DNA of 64,000 nucleotides from Rhodocyclales bacterium (GCA_016235025.1 JACRMV010000005.1:62001-126000); one strand, 5' to 3'. Counted from the stretch's first letter, positions 44,469 to 54,379 are shown. Translations and numbers: made by a program. Notes: generated by a model not told the origin, from the sequence alone.

Positions 44469-45308
44469 TTACTTAGCCATGGCTGACAAATGGCGAAACA
44501 CTGAAAACAGTTTCATCATTCGCTTCTGTGTCTCGTCCACGACGACGGTAAGACCTGGCTTGATGCCAACTTCGGAGGCTTCGAAAGCGCGCATGGTGTT
44601 GCAGATGACGCCGTCAAGCCGCACGCCAATTCCCTTGAATCCGGCCATATTCCCTCCGTCGGAGAACATCTCCAGGGTCAGCTCGCATGCCGTGACGACA
44701 AATAGAATTTCCTTGCCTGGATTGCGTGCCACCGTCGCCAGCATGCTCTCCGAAATGTAATGCACCGTAGGAATAAAAACCGGGACGGTGCGTTCAGCAG
44801 GCAGGCTGTGAACGCACTTCCCGATGAAGCATTGTCCGCATACGGGGTGGTCTGGATCGTGCATGCATTGGTCTGAAAAACGGCCGGAAGGACACTCGAA
44901 TGGCTTGTGGCAGTAGGAAAAGCCAACTAGCAGAATCAGTTCGGGATTGGCTTGCAGGCGAGCCCTGAACTCGGCCTCACTTTTAAATCCATAAAAAAAG
45001 AAATCACCGTCGCGGGCATAGGGTTTTTTCCGCAAGAGCGAGCGCAGCAGGTTGATTGGATGCCGAATGGGCTTTGCGAAAAAGGCACGCCTGGTTATCC
45101 CGCTAGCATCGTGCTGGGCGATGTACTTGAGAGCTTTCCAACGCAGATTCTTGCGGGTCTTGCGTGTGATTCCTGGGAGATTGGGCAGGCTTTTCAGTTC
45201 CCGTAAAGGGTGCTGTTGGCGTAGACTTCGAGCATTAGCCTGCCAGGCTGCTTCAGCCTCTTCTCCCGAGGGAAATTTGTCCCAGAACTTTATGACTTTC
45301 TCGTTCAT
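44469..45308 (-). CDS. Cysteine-rich protein of unknown function
   Basis: 279 residues, start at 45308 with AGGAGAG upstream. The central part has seven cysteines within about 45 residues, starting at SYCHKPFEC and ending at CGQCFIGKC. This could bind zinc or an iron-sulfur cluster. The following half has the look of an alpha/beta fold (EILFVVTACELTLEMF). It has no signal peptide and no membrane helix. No family was recognised with confidence; a DUF116-like relation was considered. It lies between the PmoC-like/DUF2189 genes and D5 but on the opposite strand. Confidence 0.7.
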   Translation of the reverse strand: MNEKVIKFWDKFPSGEEAEAAWQANARSLRQQHPLRELKSLPNLPGITRKTRKNLRWKALKYIAQHDASGITRRAFFAKPIRHPINLLRSLLRKKPYARDGDFFFYGFKSEAEFRARLQANPELILLVGFSYCHKPFECPSGRFSDQCMHDPDHPVCGQCFIGKCVHSLPAERTVPVFIPTVHYISESMLATVARNPGKEILFVVTACELTLEMFSDGGNMAGFKGIGVRLDGVICNTMRAFEASEVGIKPGLTVVVDETQKRMMKLFSVFRHLSAMAK

Positions 45309-45380
45309 CGGTTCTCTCCTGTGGACAACATAAGCAATTATGGACCGCTATTATAATAACGCCTTGTTCCAGCGTAATGC

Positions 45381-45980
45381 ATGATTACTGAACACACCAA
45401 GGTCAAACGCTGTGATGCCCCTGTGAGCTGTTTGCGCTGGGCTAGAGGGCTGGTTATTGGCTTGTTGTTTGCCCCGCTTGCTCAGGCGCAGCTCATGTTG
45501 CATGGTGATGGTAGTCACGGTAATGGGTGCCTGATAAATTCTGGTACGACTCCGGTAGGTTTTACGGCTTATCTGGTTCCTGCAACACAGTCTGAGCCGC
45601 TGTATCAGGCAGAAGCGCTTTGCGATCATTTGCCACAGCCTGGCAGTTTCAGCCTGACGGTCGACTTGTACGACCAGGCTTTGCGTACAACACCCATCGT
45701 ATTGAGGCTGGTGAAGGAAACTGGGCTGGGCGCCAAAGAAATCCAGTCATGGCCGGCACAAACCTACCCGAATGGGAATGTGATCGTTATGGCGCATCTG
45801 GATCAGCCGGGACAGTATGCGCTGTTGCTCGATATCAGAAAGACAACTGCGTCCCCGACTCCTGATGTGCGTATTCCATTTCATGTGGGAAGGCAGGGGA
45901 GTTCATACTTCGCTTTGACTGGGGCGGTGCTGCTGTTGGCTGGTGCAATCGTTTGGTGGAAGCGGAAGAAGTCGTCGTAA
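45381..45980 (+). CDS. D5: most divergent D-family protein, lacking the Met-His pair
   Basis: 199 residues from ATG 45381, which has no clear ribosome binding site; a GTG at 45420 is an alternative. A signal peptide ends near AQA (residue 36), followed by QLMLHGDGSHGNGC, so the first mature residue is probably Gln rather than His. Cys50 and Cys81 (LCDHLP) align with the paired cysteines of D1-D4, but MHF is replaced by VGF. YLVP, LRTTPIVLRLVKETG and QPGQYALLLD follow the family order. A membrane helix at about 176-193 is followed by KRKK. Encoded in the same locus as the PmoC-like orphan. Confidence 0.72.
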   Translation: MITEHTKVKRCDAPVSCLRWARGLVIGLLFAPLAQAQLMLHGDGSHGNGCLINSGTTPVGFTAYLVPATQSEPLYQAEALCDHLPQPGSFSLTVDLYDQALRTTPIVLRLVKETGLGAKEIQSWPAQTYPNGNVIVMAHLDQPGQYALLLDIRKTTASPTPDVRIPFHVGRQGSSYFALTGAVLLLAGAIVWWKRKKSS

Positions 45981-46049
45981 GCGCCTCTTCGGGGCCATCT
46001 GATGCAGGAATTTGCGGGTAAGCGGCTTGCAATTTTTTAAAGGAAACAC

Positions 46050-46595
46050 ATGGCACAAGATCAAAACGCACTGGTCTGGCTCGATATGGAAATGACCGGA
46101 CTCAATCCCGACAACGATCGCATTATTGAGCTGGCGATGGTGGTTACCAACTCCAATCTGGAGGTGATCGCCGAAGCGCCGACGTGGGTGGTACACCAGC
46201 CGGATTCGGTACTGGATGGAATGGACGAATGGAACCGCAAGGCGCATGGTCGTTCCGGGTTGATTGAGCGAGTCAAGGCATCGGTTCTGGGAGACGCCGA
46301 AGTCGAGGCACAGGCGCTTGAGTTCCTCAAGCGTCATGTACCCGTACGAACGTCACCGATGTGCGGAAATTCGATTTGCCAGGACCGCCGCTTCATGGCG
46401 CACTACATGCCGAAGCTGGAGGACTGGTTTCATTACCGCAATCTTGATGTCTCGACGCTGAAGGAACTGTGCAAGCGCTGGAAGCCGGAACTGGCAAAGG
46501 GGTTGAAAAAACATGGCCGCCATGAGGCCCTGGCAGATATTCTCGAGTCGATCGAGGAGCTTAAGTACTACCGTGAAAACTTCCTGAAAATCTGA
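46050..46595 (+). CDS. orn: Oligoribonuclease
   Basis: 181 residues, with AAAGGAAAC before the ATG. DEDDh exonuclease motifs are present: [11 protein letters not shown] (ExoI), [13 protein letters not shown] (ExoII) and [19 protein letters not shown] (ExoIII with the His). It degrades two- to five-base RNA fragments and pGpG. It converges with the GT39 gene over a 15-base gap. Confidence 0.97.
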   Translation: MAQDQNALVWLDMEMTGLNPDNDRIIELAMVVTNSNLEVIAEAPTWVVHQPDSVLDGMDEWNRKAHGRSGLIERVKASVLGDAEVEAQALEFLKRHVPVRTSPMCGNSICQDRRFMAHYMPKLEDWFHYRNLDVSTLKELCKRWKPELAKGLKKHGRHEALADILESIEELKYYRENFLKI

Positions 46596-46610
46596 TTTGG
46601 AAGTCTCGGC

Positions 46611-48218
46611 TCAGTCGCGGCGGTACAGGCGCAGGCGTTCGGTTTTGTCTCCGGGGCGGGAAGTCTGGAGGACCAGCTTCCAGCCTGGAAGGGCTTTTTC
46701 CGTAGACGCCGTGGCCTGGGTAATCATGTACCGGCACTCCTTGGCGGCGGTACCGGTGGTGGTGCGAATGCCATCAAAGTAGTCGAGCGAGGCGCGTTGC
46801 GCCAAGCCGAGATTGCGTCGTGCGATGCAGCCTTGGGAATTGCCCAGAGCGTGAAGAAAGTCGGCGCTGGTACTACGGTAACTTTTCCCGTAGTCGATCC
46901 AGGGCAGCCAGAGCATGGACAAAAGCGTCCACACGGTGGTCAGACCCACGCTCCAGCGAGCGGCGGCACGCCAGGGCGAGCGTGGTGTGCGCAGCATGAC
47001 GGCAATCCAGCCCACGGTAATGGCAATGGCGAGTACGGTAGCGATGGTGGAGACTTCAGCGACAAAGCCCGGTGCAGGTTTGCTGAAGTTTTTTGCAACT
47101 CGCGCCGGCTCGCCGGTCAGCATGGCGATCCCACCCAGCCAGATCAATGCGGCGATCAGCGAAAAAGTCATCATGCCAAACCAGTCAAAGGCATTTGCCG
47201 CACCGCGCCGCAGCCGGCCGGCTCCGATGGCCGCCAGCAGAGCGAGCGGCACGAGCGCTGGCAGCAATGCCGTGGGTTTGGACGGGCCGATCAAAAATGT
47301 CAGCAGCGCTATACCGGTAGCCGTGAGCGGCAATAAGGTTTCAGTTCGCAACAGGCGGCGGCGTTCAAGCCAGAGCGTCCATAAGGCGAGCGGCAAAAGC
47401 GGCCAGCTTGCCCAAAGCAGCAGTGCGAGATGGTTGCGTGAGAAACCGTCATGGGGCTCGATGCTGGTTTGCTCGGCTTGCCACCAGAGATCAAACAGGG
47501 CGGGCGCCTGTTGTTTCAGGAGCAGTGGCCAAGGCAGGGCCAAGGCAAGCGCACTGCCTACCGCAGCCAGTATGGCCATGAAACTGCCGCGTGTCCGCCA
47601 TGCCGGGTGCAATAGCATGAGCAGGCCGGTGATGAGCGGCGCTGTTACGCCATCAAATCCTGTGCCGAGAAAGCTGATGCCGATACCGGTGCCAAATAGC
47701 AGGCCGCCGCGAATGGGGAAAGACGGCCACTGCAGAAGCCCCAGAATGGAAAGTGAAAAACCAAGAACCCGGACAATTGCCGGTTGAGCCTCATGCAGGG
47801 GTATCAAAAAGCCCAGTGTCCCAATGGCGAGCAAGGGTGCGGCCAGTGCGGCGCTTGTGCCGGCCAGACGGCGGGCGCTGGCCGCCAACGTGACAAGAAA
47901 GGCGGCTCCGATCAGTGTCGATGCCAGACGTGCCGCGTCGTGCCAAGGTAAAAGTCCACCGAAAAGACTTCCGCACAGTGTGGCTAACCAGTGATAGAGC
48001 GGCGGTGACGCCAGCCAGGGCTCGCCGGCAATTCGAGGTACCAGCCAGTCGCCTTTAAGCATGTTCCAGGCAACGTCAAGGTGAAGAACGTCCTCCGGTT
48101 TCCATGGGTCGTGCCAAACCGTGCCGGCCAGCAGCCAAAGGGCACAGAGAAAAAACACACCATGCTTCCCGGCTCTGGATATTGGGGCGGAGTCAGGGGG
48201 AGAGGGCAGGAGCGACAT
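46611..48218 (-). CDS. ArnT/PMT-family (GT39-type) membrane glycosyltransferase
   Basis: 535 residues with many membrane helices. The N-terminal half shows WKPEDVLHLDVAWNMLKGDWLVPRI and ASPPLYHWLATL, equivalent to the catalytic loop of the ArnT/GT39 superfamily. The superfamily acidic residue is probably in PEDVLHLD. The substrate and acceptor are unknown. A copy of the dispersed repeat lies within the gene near its 3' end (46856-46882, plus orientation, antisense to the gene). Genes on both sides are unrelated, so it is probably a single-gene unit. Confidence 0.82.
   Translation of the reverse strand: MSLLPSPPDSAPISRAGKHGVFFLCALWLLAGTVWHDPWKPEDVLHLDVAWNMLKGDWLVPRIAGEPWLASPPLYHWLATLCGSLFGGLLPWHDAARLASTLIGAAFLVTLAASARRLAGTSAALAAPLLAIGTLGFLIPLHEAQPAIVRVLGFSLSILGLLQWPSFPIRGGLLFGTGIGISFLGTGFDGVTAPLITGLLMLLHPAWRTRGSFMAILAAVGSALALALPWPLLLKQQAPALFDLWWQAEQTSIEPHDGFSRNHLALLLWASWPLLPLALWTLWLERRRLLRTETLLPLTATGIALLTFLIGPSKPTALLPALVPLALLAAIGAGRLRRGAANAFDWFGMMTFSLIAALIWLGGIAMLTGEPARVAKNFSKPAPGFVAEVSTIATVLAIAITVGWIAVMLRTPRSPWRAAARWSVGLTTVWTLLSMLWLPWIDYGKSYRSTSADFLHALGNSQGCIARRNLGLAQRASLDYFDGIRTTTGTAAKECRYMITQATASTEKALPGWKLVLQTSRPGDKTERLRLYRRD
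46856..46882 (+). repeat. Dispersed repeat copy inside the GT39 gene, with an added hairpin
   Basis: GAAAGTCGGCGCTGG, TAC, TACGGTAAC, antisense to the host gene. ACTACGG (46872-46878) pairs with CCGTAGT (46888-46894), so the right end of this copy sits in a 7-base stem. Confidence 0.65.
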
Positions 48219-48242
48219 GCGATGAGCTTAGCGGAGTAACAA

Positions 48243-48272
48243 GAAAAAAGGCAGCCTGCCGGCTGCCCTTTT
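48243..48272 (-). terminator. Rho-independent terminator of rpmE
   Basis: Stem GGCAGCC/GGCTGCC (48250-48256 and 48261-48267) with a four-base loop, flanked by A- and T-runs on both sides, so it can work in either direction. It lies 31 bases after the rpmE stop on the minus strand. Confidence 0.9.
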
Positions 48273-48303
48273 TGGTATTCGATACCGGCGGACTGGTGCG
48301 TGG

Positions 48304-48513
48304 TCAGGCAGCTGCTTTGCCGTATTTTTGACGGAAACGCTCGACGCGGCCAGCCGTATCAACAATTTTCTGCTTGCCGGTATAAAACGGATGGCAGGCC
48401 GAGCAGACTTCAATATGTAGGTTCTTGCCGCTGGTGGATTGGGTCTTGAATTGGTTGCCACAGCTGCAAGTGACTTCAATTTCGGTGTACTTCGGGTGAA
48501 TGCCTTCTTTCAT
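48304..48513 (-). CDS. rpmE: 50S ribosomal protein L31 (cysteine-containing type)
   Basis: 69 residues from ATG at 48511-48513; the start [12 protein letters not shown] matches L31, so the upstream extension of the frame is ignored. TCSCGNQF and [15 protein letters not shown] contain the four cysteines of the zinc-binding C+ form. Zinc-limited bacteria often also carry a C- paralogue; none is here. It is 99 bases downstream of rho on the same strand direction, with its own terminator. Confidence 0.97.
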   Translation of the reverse strand: MKEGIHPKYTEIEVTCSCGNQFKTQSTSGKNLHIEVCSACHPFYTGKQKIVDTAGRVERFRQKYGKAAA

Positions 48514-48612
48514 TGCGGTATCCTTTCGGGCGTCATGCTGTTTCGGCGCAGCTCGTGAATTTGGCGAGCCGACAAAGTCGCGCATTATCCGTCAATTTCT
48601 TGCCGGGTGCAA

Positions 48613-49872
48613 TTAACTTCTGCGCATGGCGTCGAAGAATTCGCTATTGCCTTTGGTTGCCTTGACCTTGTCGAGCAGAAATTCCATGGCTTCCATGTCG
48701 TCCATGTTGTAAAGCAACTTGCGCAGAATCCACATTTTCTGCAGGACATCGGGCTTCAGCAGCAGTTCTTCGCGGCGAGTTCCCGAGCGATTGACGTTGA
48801 TGGCCGGGTAGACGCGTTTTTCGGCCATGCGGCGATCAAGGTGGATTTCCATGTTACCGGTGCCCTTGAATTCCTCATAAATCACATCGTCCATGCGTGA
48901 GCCGGTTTCGATCAGCGCAGTGGCAATGATGGTGAGCGAACCGCCTTCTTCGATGTTGCGCGCAGCGCCGAAGAAGCGTTTTGGCTTTTGCAGGGCGTTG
49001 GCGTCTACACCGCCTGTGAGCACTTTGCCGGAGGCGGGCTGTACGGTGTTGTAGGCACGGGCCAGGCGAGTGATGGAGTCGAGCAGGATGACGACATCTT
49101 TTTTGTGCTCGACCAGGCGCTTGGCCTTTTCGATGACCATTTCGGCGACTTGCACATGGCGTGTGGCAGGTTCGTCGAAGGTCGAGGCAATCACCTCGCC
49201 CTTGACGGTACGAGTCATTTCCGTGACTTCCTCGGGACGTTCGTCGATCAGCAGGACAATGAGGATTACGTCCGGATGGTTGGCCGTGATGGCACGGGCA
49301 ATGTGCTGCATCATCACGGTCTTGCCGCTCTTCGGGCTGGCGACAAGCAGGCCGCGCTGGCCTTTGCCAATCGGAGCGATCATGTCGATGATGCGGCTGG
49401 TGATGTTTTCTTCGCTGCGGATATCGCGTTCCAGAAGCATGTGCTCGGCGGGGTGCAGCGGAGTCAGGTTCTCGAACAGTATCTTGTGTTTCCCAGCCTC
49501 GGGAGGCTCGAAGTTGACGCGATCCACCTTGACCAGGGCGAAGTAGCGTTCGCCATCCTTTGGGGTGCGAATTTCACCTTCGATGGTGTCGCCGGCGTGC
49601 AGATTGAAGCGACGAATCTGACTGGGGCTGATGTAGATATCGTCTGTGGTGGCGAGGTAGGACGATTCTGGCGAGCGTAGAAAACCGAAACCGTCAGGAA
49701 GGATTTCGAGGACGCCGTCACCAAAAATGGCTTCGCCCTTTTTGGCCTGATTCTTCAGCAGGGCATAAATCAACTCCTGCTTGCGAAACCGGTTGGCGTT
49801 TTCGATATTGTTGTTGGCCGCCATTTCCAGCAACTGGCTGACATGAAGGGCTTTGAGTTCGGATAAGTGCAT
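48613..49872 (-). CDS. rho: Transcription termination factor Rho
   Basis: 419 residues, standard length. The N-terminal Rho domain ([35 protein letters not shown] as its opening region) is followed by the RNA-binding fold, Walker A ASPKSGKT, Walker B-like [19 protein letters not shown], and the Q/R loops. It is a hexameric helicase that ends transcription. It follows trxA in the same direction, a conserved arrangement in proteobacteria. Confidence 0.98.
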   Translation of the reverse strand: MHLSELKALHVSQLLEMAANNNIENANRFRKQELIYALLKNQAKKGEAIFGDGVLEILPDGFGFLRSPESSYLATTDDIYISPSQIRRFNLHAGDTIEGEIRTPKDGERYFALVKVDRVNFEPPEAGKHKILFENLTPLHPAEHMLLERDIRSEENITSRIIDMIAPIGKGQRGLLVASPKSGKTVMMQHIARAITANHPDVILIVLLIDERPEEVTEMTRTVKGEVIASTFDEPATRHVQVAEMVIEKAKRLVEHKKDVVILLDSITRLARAYNTVQPASGKVLTGGVDANALQKPKRFFGAARNIEEGGSLTIIATALIETGSRMDDVIYEEFKGTGNMEIHLDRRMAEKRVYPAINVNRSGTRREELLLKPDVLQKMWILRKLLYNMDDMEAMEFLLDKVKATKGNSEFFDAMRRS

Positions 49873-50005
49873 GGACTACCTGTGCGCAGTGGTTCCGGTG
49901 CGAAGTGCCAGAACAGGGATGTGTAGGGGGTTGCAGAGGAATGGAGGTCTTTGATATTTTCCCTGTCACGAAATGGTAGGGAAAGCGCCGCGCAGAAACA
50001 TTTTT

Positions 50006-50032
50006 GCGACCCGAATGCAGACTCCGGGCCGC
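50006..50032. other. Hairpin between trxA and rho
   Basis: GCGACCCG (50006-50013) and CGGGCCGC (50025-50032) pair over eight bases; the single non-Watson-Crick position is a G-U wobble on the minus-strand RNA. There is no T-run on the minus strand, so its role (attenuator or processing signal) is unclear. Confidence 0.35.
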
Positions 50033-50044
50033 AATGTAGCGGGA

Positions 50045-50371
50045 TTAAAGGTTGCTGTCAATAAACGCGATGAGCTGGGATTTGGACAGGGCACCCACTT
50101 TCTGTGCTTCTATGCTGCCGCCTTTGAACAGCAGCAGCGTCGGAATGCCTCGAATGCCGAACTCTCCTGGCGTCTTTGGATTGTCGTCGATGTTCAGTTT
50201 TGACACTCGTAGTTTTCCTGCGTATTCCTTGGCTACGTCATCGAGGATGGGAGCGATCATTTTGCATGGGCCGCACCATTCAGCCCAGAAATCGACCAGA
50301 GTCGGTAAAGCGGAGTCGAGCACTTCTGTTTTAAATGTGCTGTCGGTGACGTGAATGATGTGTTCGCTCAT
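50045..50371 (-). CDS. trxA: Thioredoxin
   Basis: 108 residues, with the active site [10 protein letters not shown] and the cis-proline loop [15 protein letters not shown] general cytosolic disulfide reductant. It is upstream of rho by about 170 bases. Its start at 50371 fits Escherichia coli-type thioredoxin ([20 protein letters not shown]). Confidence 0.98.
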   Translation of the reverse strand: MSEHIIHVTDSTFKTEVLDSALPTLVDFWAEWCGPCKMIAPILDDVAKEYAGKLRVSKLNIDDNPKTPGEFGIRGIPTLLLFKGGSIEAQKVGALSKSQLIAFIDSNL

Positions 50372-50542
50372 GGCTTCCTCAAGATTGCGCAGGGTGTGTT
50401 GATTACAGTGGGGTTGTGGGTGTCTGACCAGATAACAGGTCGCACAAGGAGAATCCTAGCAAAAAAAATGATAGTGGGGGCGTGCCTCTGTACCAACACG
50501 GCCTCTCGGTGATACATTTATCGCTCTGACTGGAGTGCTGCC

Positions 50543-50866
50543 ATGACTTATGTTGTTACCGAATCCTGTATCAAATGCAAATATACCGACTGCGTCGATG
50601 TGTGTCCGGTGGATTGTTTCCATGAGGGCCCCAATTTTCTGGTGATCGATCCCGAAGAGTGCATCGACTGCACGCTGTGTGTTGCCGAATGTCCGGCCGA
50701 GGCAATTTTTGCCGAAGACGACGTTCCCAGTACGCAGGTGCAATTCATCAAGCTGAATGCCGACCTGGCGAAGATCTGGCCGGTAATTACCGAACGCAAG
50801 GAGCCGCCCCCCGATGCGGACGAATGGCTTAAAACTCCCGGCAAGTTGGGGCTGCTCGAGCGCTGA
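50543..50866 (+). CDS. fdxA: Ferredoxin FdxA, 7Fe type
   Basis: 107 residues. [17 protein letters not shown] provides ligands for the 3Fe-4S cluster and part of the 4Fe-4S cluster, and [12 protein letters not shown] the remainder. A C-terminal extension of about 50 residues is typical of FdxA (Azotobacter ferredoxin I type). It is a low-potential electron carrier in the cytosol. It is divergent from trxA. Confidence 0.96.
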   Translation: MTYVVTESCIKCKYTDCVDVCPVDCFHEGPNFLVIDPEECIDCTLCVAECPAEAIFAEDDVPSTQVQFIKLNADLAKIWPVITERKEPPPDADEWLKTPGKLGLLER

Positions 50867-50968
50867 TGGTTGATTGCCAGGAATTGCTGTCTGATTTTTG
50901 GCTGATCTATCCCCGATTTTGTATATGAATGGCATAAAAAAACAGGCTGCCTCGCTGGAGGAAGATAC

Positions 50969-51415
50969 ATGCAGGTAAAAGAGATTCTCGCTATCAAAGG
51001 TACGGTCCTGTACACCATCCCTCCTGATCGGACGCTGGCGGAGTCTGTCGAGATCATGACCGAGCAGGATGTGGGCTCGCTGGTTTGTTTCGAGCACGGC
51101 AAGATGGTCGGCATGTTGACGTTTCGCGAGGTGCTGGGCGCCGTGCACGCCCGTGGCCCTCTTTGGCAGCAGGTTGCCGTGGCTGAAGTGATGGTGCGCG
51201 GCCCGCTGTGCGCAGGTCCGGAAATGGAAATGGACGAACTTCGGCGCCTGATGGTTGACCACCATCAGCGTTATATCCCTGTCATGGATGGCGGTACGCT
51301 GATGGGCGTAATCTCGTTCCATGATGTAGCGAAGGCGGTCCTTGAAGAACAGAGTTTCGAAAACCGGATGTTGAAGGCCTACATCCGGGACTGGCCGGAA
51401 GAGAAAGGCGGCTGA
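50969..51415 (+). CDS. Protein with two CBS domains
   Basis: 148 residues, GGAGGAAG before the ATG. Two CBS motifs in tandem: TIPPDRTLAESVEIMTEQDVGSL and VRGPLCAGPEMEMDELRRLMVDHHQRYIPV with GVISFHDV. Such stand-alone proteins bind adenine nucleotides and sense energy charge. The partner is unknown. It lies between fdxA and the acyl-CoA ligase gene. Confidence 0.9.
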   Translation: MQVKEILAIKGTVLYTIPPDRTLAESVEIMTEQDVGSLVCFEHGKMVGMLTFREVLGAVHARGPLWQQVAVAEVMVRGPLCAGPEMEMDELRRLMVDHHQRYIPVMDGGTLMGVISFHDVAKAVLEEQSFENRMLKAYIRDWPEEKGG

Positions 51416-51455
51416 AGTCCCGCGATCAGCAGTTCAGCGTCGAAAGGAGGAGCCG

Positions 51456-53120
51456 ATGGATAAGATATGGCTTGACAGCTATCCGGAGGGCGTTCCGGCC
51501 GAGGTAGACGTCGCTGCGTATGCGTCGCTGGCCGATATTTTCGTCGAGAGCGTCCGCCTCTTTGGGCCTCGTACCGCTTATGTCTGTATGGACGGGACGC
51601 TGACTTACACGGAGCTCGATCGTCTGTCACGCGATTTTGCTGCTTGGCTGCAAGATGCTGCAGGCGTCAAAAAAGGTGACCGCGTCGCTCTGATGATGCC
51701 TAATGTTCTCCAGTATCCGGTGTGCTTGTTTGGCACGCTGCGGGCCGGATGTACTGTGGTGAATTGCAATCCGCTCTACACTCCGCCCGAGCTTGCGCAT
51801 CAGCTGAGCGACTCCGGCGCCGAGGTGATCGTCGTGCTTGAGAATTTTGCCCATGTATTGCAGGAGGCGGTGCCCCGAACGTCGATCAGGCGCATTGTGA
51901 CTACGCAACTGGGCGACATGCTGGGGTTGCTCAAGGGCAGCCTCGTCAATCTGGTGGTCAAGCATGTAAAAAAGATGGTTCCGGCGTGGTCGCTGCGGGA
52001 TGCGCGCAGCTTGCCGCAGGTGCTTGCCGCCGGGGCTGGCAGCGTCTTTTCACCCGTGGCGCTGGGGCATGGCGATGTTGCCTTTCTCCAATACACAGGA
52101 GGAACCACTGGCGTTTCCAAGGGCGCGATGCTGACGCATGGCAACATCGTGGCCAATGTATTGCAGGCCAGAGCCTGGCTGAATCCTTTTCTTGACGGGC
52201 GGAATCAGGTTGTCATTACCGCCTTGCCGCTGTATCACATCTTTGCCCTGACGGCCAATTGTCTGACCTTTCTCATGTTTGGCGCGACCAATGTGCTGAT
52301 CGTCAACCCGCGGGACATCCCGGGATTCATCAAGGAACTGGCGAAATACAAATTTACCGCGATTACCGGCGTGAATACGCTGTTCAATGCCTTGCTCAAT
52401 CACGCCGACTTTGCCCGGCTGGACTTCAGCCGTTTGCAGGTTGCCCTTGGTGGCGGCATGGCCGTGCAAAAAACCGTAGCCGAACGCTGGAAGCAGGTAA
52501 CCGGCAAGACCTTGATTGAGGCCTATGGTTTGACCGAGACTTCGCCGGCAGTGACGATCAATCCGCTTGATCTTGCAGAGTTCAATGGTTCCATTGGCTT
52601 GCCGGTGCCTTCGACTGATATCGCGATTCGTGATGACGCTGGACGTGACATGCCGCTGGGCGAGGCGGGAGAGTTGTGCGTGCGCGGCCCGCAGGTGATG
52701 GCGGGTTACTGGCAGCGTCCTGACGAAACGGCCAAGGTGATGATGGCCGATGGTTTTTTGCGTACCGGCGATATCGCCGTGGTGAATCAACAAGGTTTCA
52801 TCCGCATCGTCGATCGCAAAAAAGACATGATTCTGGTCTCTGGTTTCAACGTCTATCCGAACGAGGTCGAAGATGTGGTGGCCATGCATCCGGGTGTGCT
52901 GGAAGTGGCGGTCGTGGGTGTCCCTGATGAACGCACCGGCGAGGCGGTGAAGGTTTTCATCGTCAAGCGCGATCCGGCGCTGACCGCCGAGGCCGTGATT
53001 GCCCATTGCCGTGAAAACCTGACGGCCTACAAGGTGCCACATCAAGTCGAGTTCCGTACCGAGCTGCCGAAAACCAATGTTGGCAAAATACTGCGCCGGG
53101 CATTGAAAGAACCTGCATAA
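51456..53120 (+). CDS. fadD: Long-chain fatty acid-CoA ligase (FadD type)
   Basis: 554 residues with AAAGGAGGAG before the ATG. Adenylate-forming motifs: YTGGTTGVSKGAMLTHGNI (P-loop), YGLTETSPAVT, and RTGDIAVVNQQGFIRIVDRKKD with GFNVYPNEVED and the catalytic lysine in NVGKILRR. It activates fatty acids as acyl-AMP and then CoA esters. The length and motif set fit FadD of proteobacteria. A dispersed repeat starts within its TAA stop codon. Confidence 0.94.
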   Translation: MDKIWLDSYPEGVPAEVDVAAYASLADIFVESVRLFGPRTAYVCMDGTLTYTELDRLSRDFAAWLQDAAGVKKGDRVALMMPNVLQYPVCLFGTLRAGCTVVNCNPLYTPPELAHQLSDSGAEVIVVLENFAHVLQEAVPRTSIRRIVTTQLGDMLGLLKGSLVNLVVKHVKKMVPAWSLRDARSLPQVLAAGAGSVFSPVALGHGDVAFLQYTGGTTGVSKGAMLTHGNIVANVLQARAWLNPFLDGRNQVVITALPLYHIFALTANCLTFLMFGATNVLIVNPRDIPGFIKELAKYKFTAITGVNTLFNALLNHADFARLDFSRLQVALGGGMAVQKTVAERWKQVTGKTLIEAYGLTETSPAVTINPLDLAEFNGSIGLPVPSTDIAIRDDAGRDMPLGEAGELCVRGPQVMAGYWQRPDETAKVMMADGFLRTGDIAVVNQQGFIRIVDRKKDMILVSGFNVYPNEVEDVVAMHPGVLEVAVVGVPDERTGEAVKVFIVKRDPALTAEAVIAHCRENLTAYKVPHQVEFRTELPKTNVGKILRRALKEPA

Positions 53121-53145
53121 AAGTCGGCGCTGGCATGACGGTGAA
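53119..53145 (+). repeat. Dispersed repeat copy at the fadD stop codon
   Basis: AAAAGTCGGCGCTGG, CAT, GACGGTGAA, beginning in the TAA stop and in the same direction as fadD. GACGG (53137-53141) pairs with CCGTC a few bases downstream, a five-base stem. Confidence 0.8.
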
Positions 53146-53236
53146 TTTGTCCGTCGGCAAGGGCGGGAGGCTGGCGTGGTAGACTTCATATTGTTCATTG
53201 ACCACAATTTCTGCTTGGTCTGGCCCCTGAAAATTC

Positions 53237-54373
53237 ATGTCCGGCAATATTTTTGGCTCCTTGTTCCGCGTCACGTCCTTTGGTGAATCCCACGGGGCGG
53301 CAATCGGTTGTGTGATCGACGGTTGCCCGCCGGGGCTGGAAATCACCGAAGCTGAAATTCAGCATGAACTGGATCGCCGCAAGCCCGGTACGTCGCGCCA
53401 TGTCACGCAGCGCCGCGAGCCAGATGCGGTGGAGATTCTTTCCGGCGTGTTTGAAGGCCGCACCACCGGCACCCCGATCGCGCTGCTGATCCGCAACCAG
53501 GACCAGCGCAGCAAGGACTACGGCAACATTGCCAGCACCTTTCGTCCCGGCCATGCCGATTACACCTACTGGCAGAAATATGGCATTCGCGATTATCGCG
53601 GTGGTGGCCGTTCTTCGGCACGCGAGACGGCCGTGCGTGTCGCCGCCGGTGCGGTTGCCCGCAAATGGCTGCGCGAGCGCTACGGCGTGACGGTGCGCGG
53701 CTGGATGAGCCAACTCGGTGAAGTTGAAATTCCGTGGCAGGACGAGGCGGCCATCGATGCCAATCCGTTCTTCGCGCCCAATGCGGAAATTGTCCCGCAG
53801 CTTGAAAGCTACATGGATGCGCTGCGCAAGTCGGGTGACTCGGTCGGTGCGAGGATCAGCGTCATTGCCCGTGGCGTGCCGGTAGGCTGGGGTGATCCGG
53901 TGTATGGTCGGCTCGATGCCGATATCGCCTATGCCATGATGGGCATCAACGCCGTCAAGGGCATCGAGATCGGTGCCGGCTTCGCTTCGGTCACGCAAAA
54001 AGGCAGTGAACACGGGGATGAGATGACGCCCGCAGGGTTTCTTTCAAATAACGCCGGTGGCATCCTGGGTGGAATTTCTACCGGGCAGGATGTCACGGCC
54101 ACGATTGCCATCAAGCCGACTTCCAGCATCCGTTTGCCGCGCCGTTCGATTGATCTTGCCGGGCAGCCCGTGATCGTGAAAACGCATGGCCGGCACGATC
54201 CTTGTGTCGGCATCCGCGCCACGCCGATCGCCGAGGCGATGCTGGCCCTGGTGCTGATCGATGCGGCGCTGCGTCATCGCGCCCAATGCGGCGATGTCAC
54301 ATGCCCGACTCCAAAGATTCCGGCGTCGCCAGGCGCCTTGAATAATTTTTGCAACCCTGACCTGAAAGGATGA
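53237..54373 (+). CDS. aroC: Chorismate synthase
   Basis: 378 residues. The signatures [33 protein letters not shown], and [19 protein letters not shown] are the FMN- and substrate-binding blocks of AroC. It makes chorismate from EPSP. The weak ribosome binding site before ATG 53237 is noted but the N-terminus ([20 protein letters not shown]) is fully conserved. It precedes a small DUF465 gene by 6 bases. Confidence 0.97.
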   Translation: MSGNIFGSLFRVTSFGESHGAAIGCVIDGCPPGLEITEAEIQHELDRRKPGTSRHVTQRREPDAVEILSGVFEGRTTGTPIALLIRNQDQRSKDYGNIASTFRPGHADYTYWQKYGIRDYRGGGRSSARETAVRVAAGAVARKWLRERYGVTVRGWMSQLGEVEIPWQDEAAIDANPFFAPNAEIVPQLESYMDALRKSGDSVGARISVIARGVPVGWGDPVYGRLDADIAYAMMGINAVKGIEIGAGFASVTQKGSEHGDEMTPAGFLSNNAGGILGGISTGQDVTATIAIKPTSSIRLPRRSIDLAGQPVIVKTHGRHDPCVGIRATPIAEAMLALVLIDAALRHRAQCGDVTCPTPKIPASPGALNNFCNPDLKG

Positions 54374-54379
54374 ACACAT

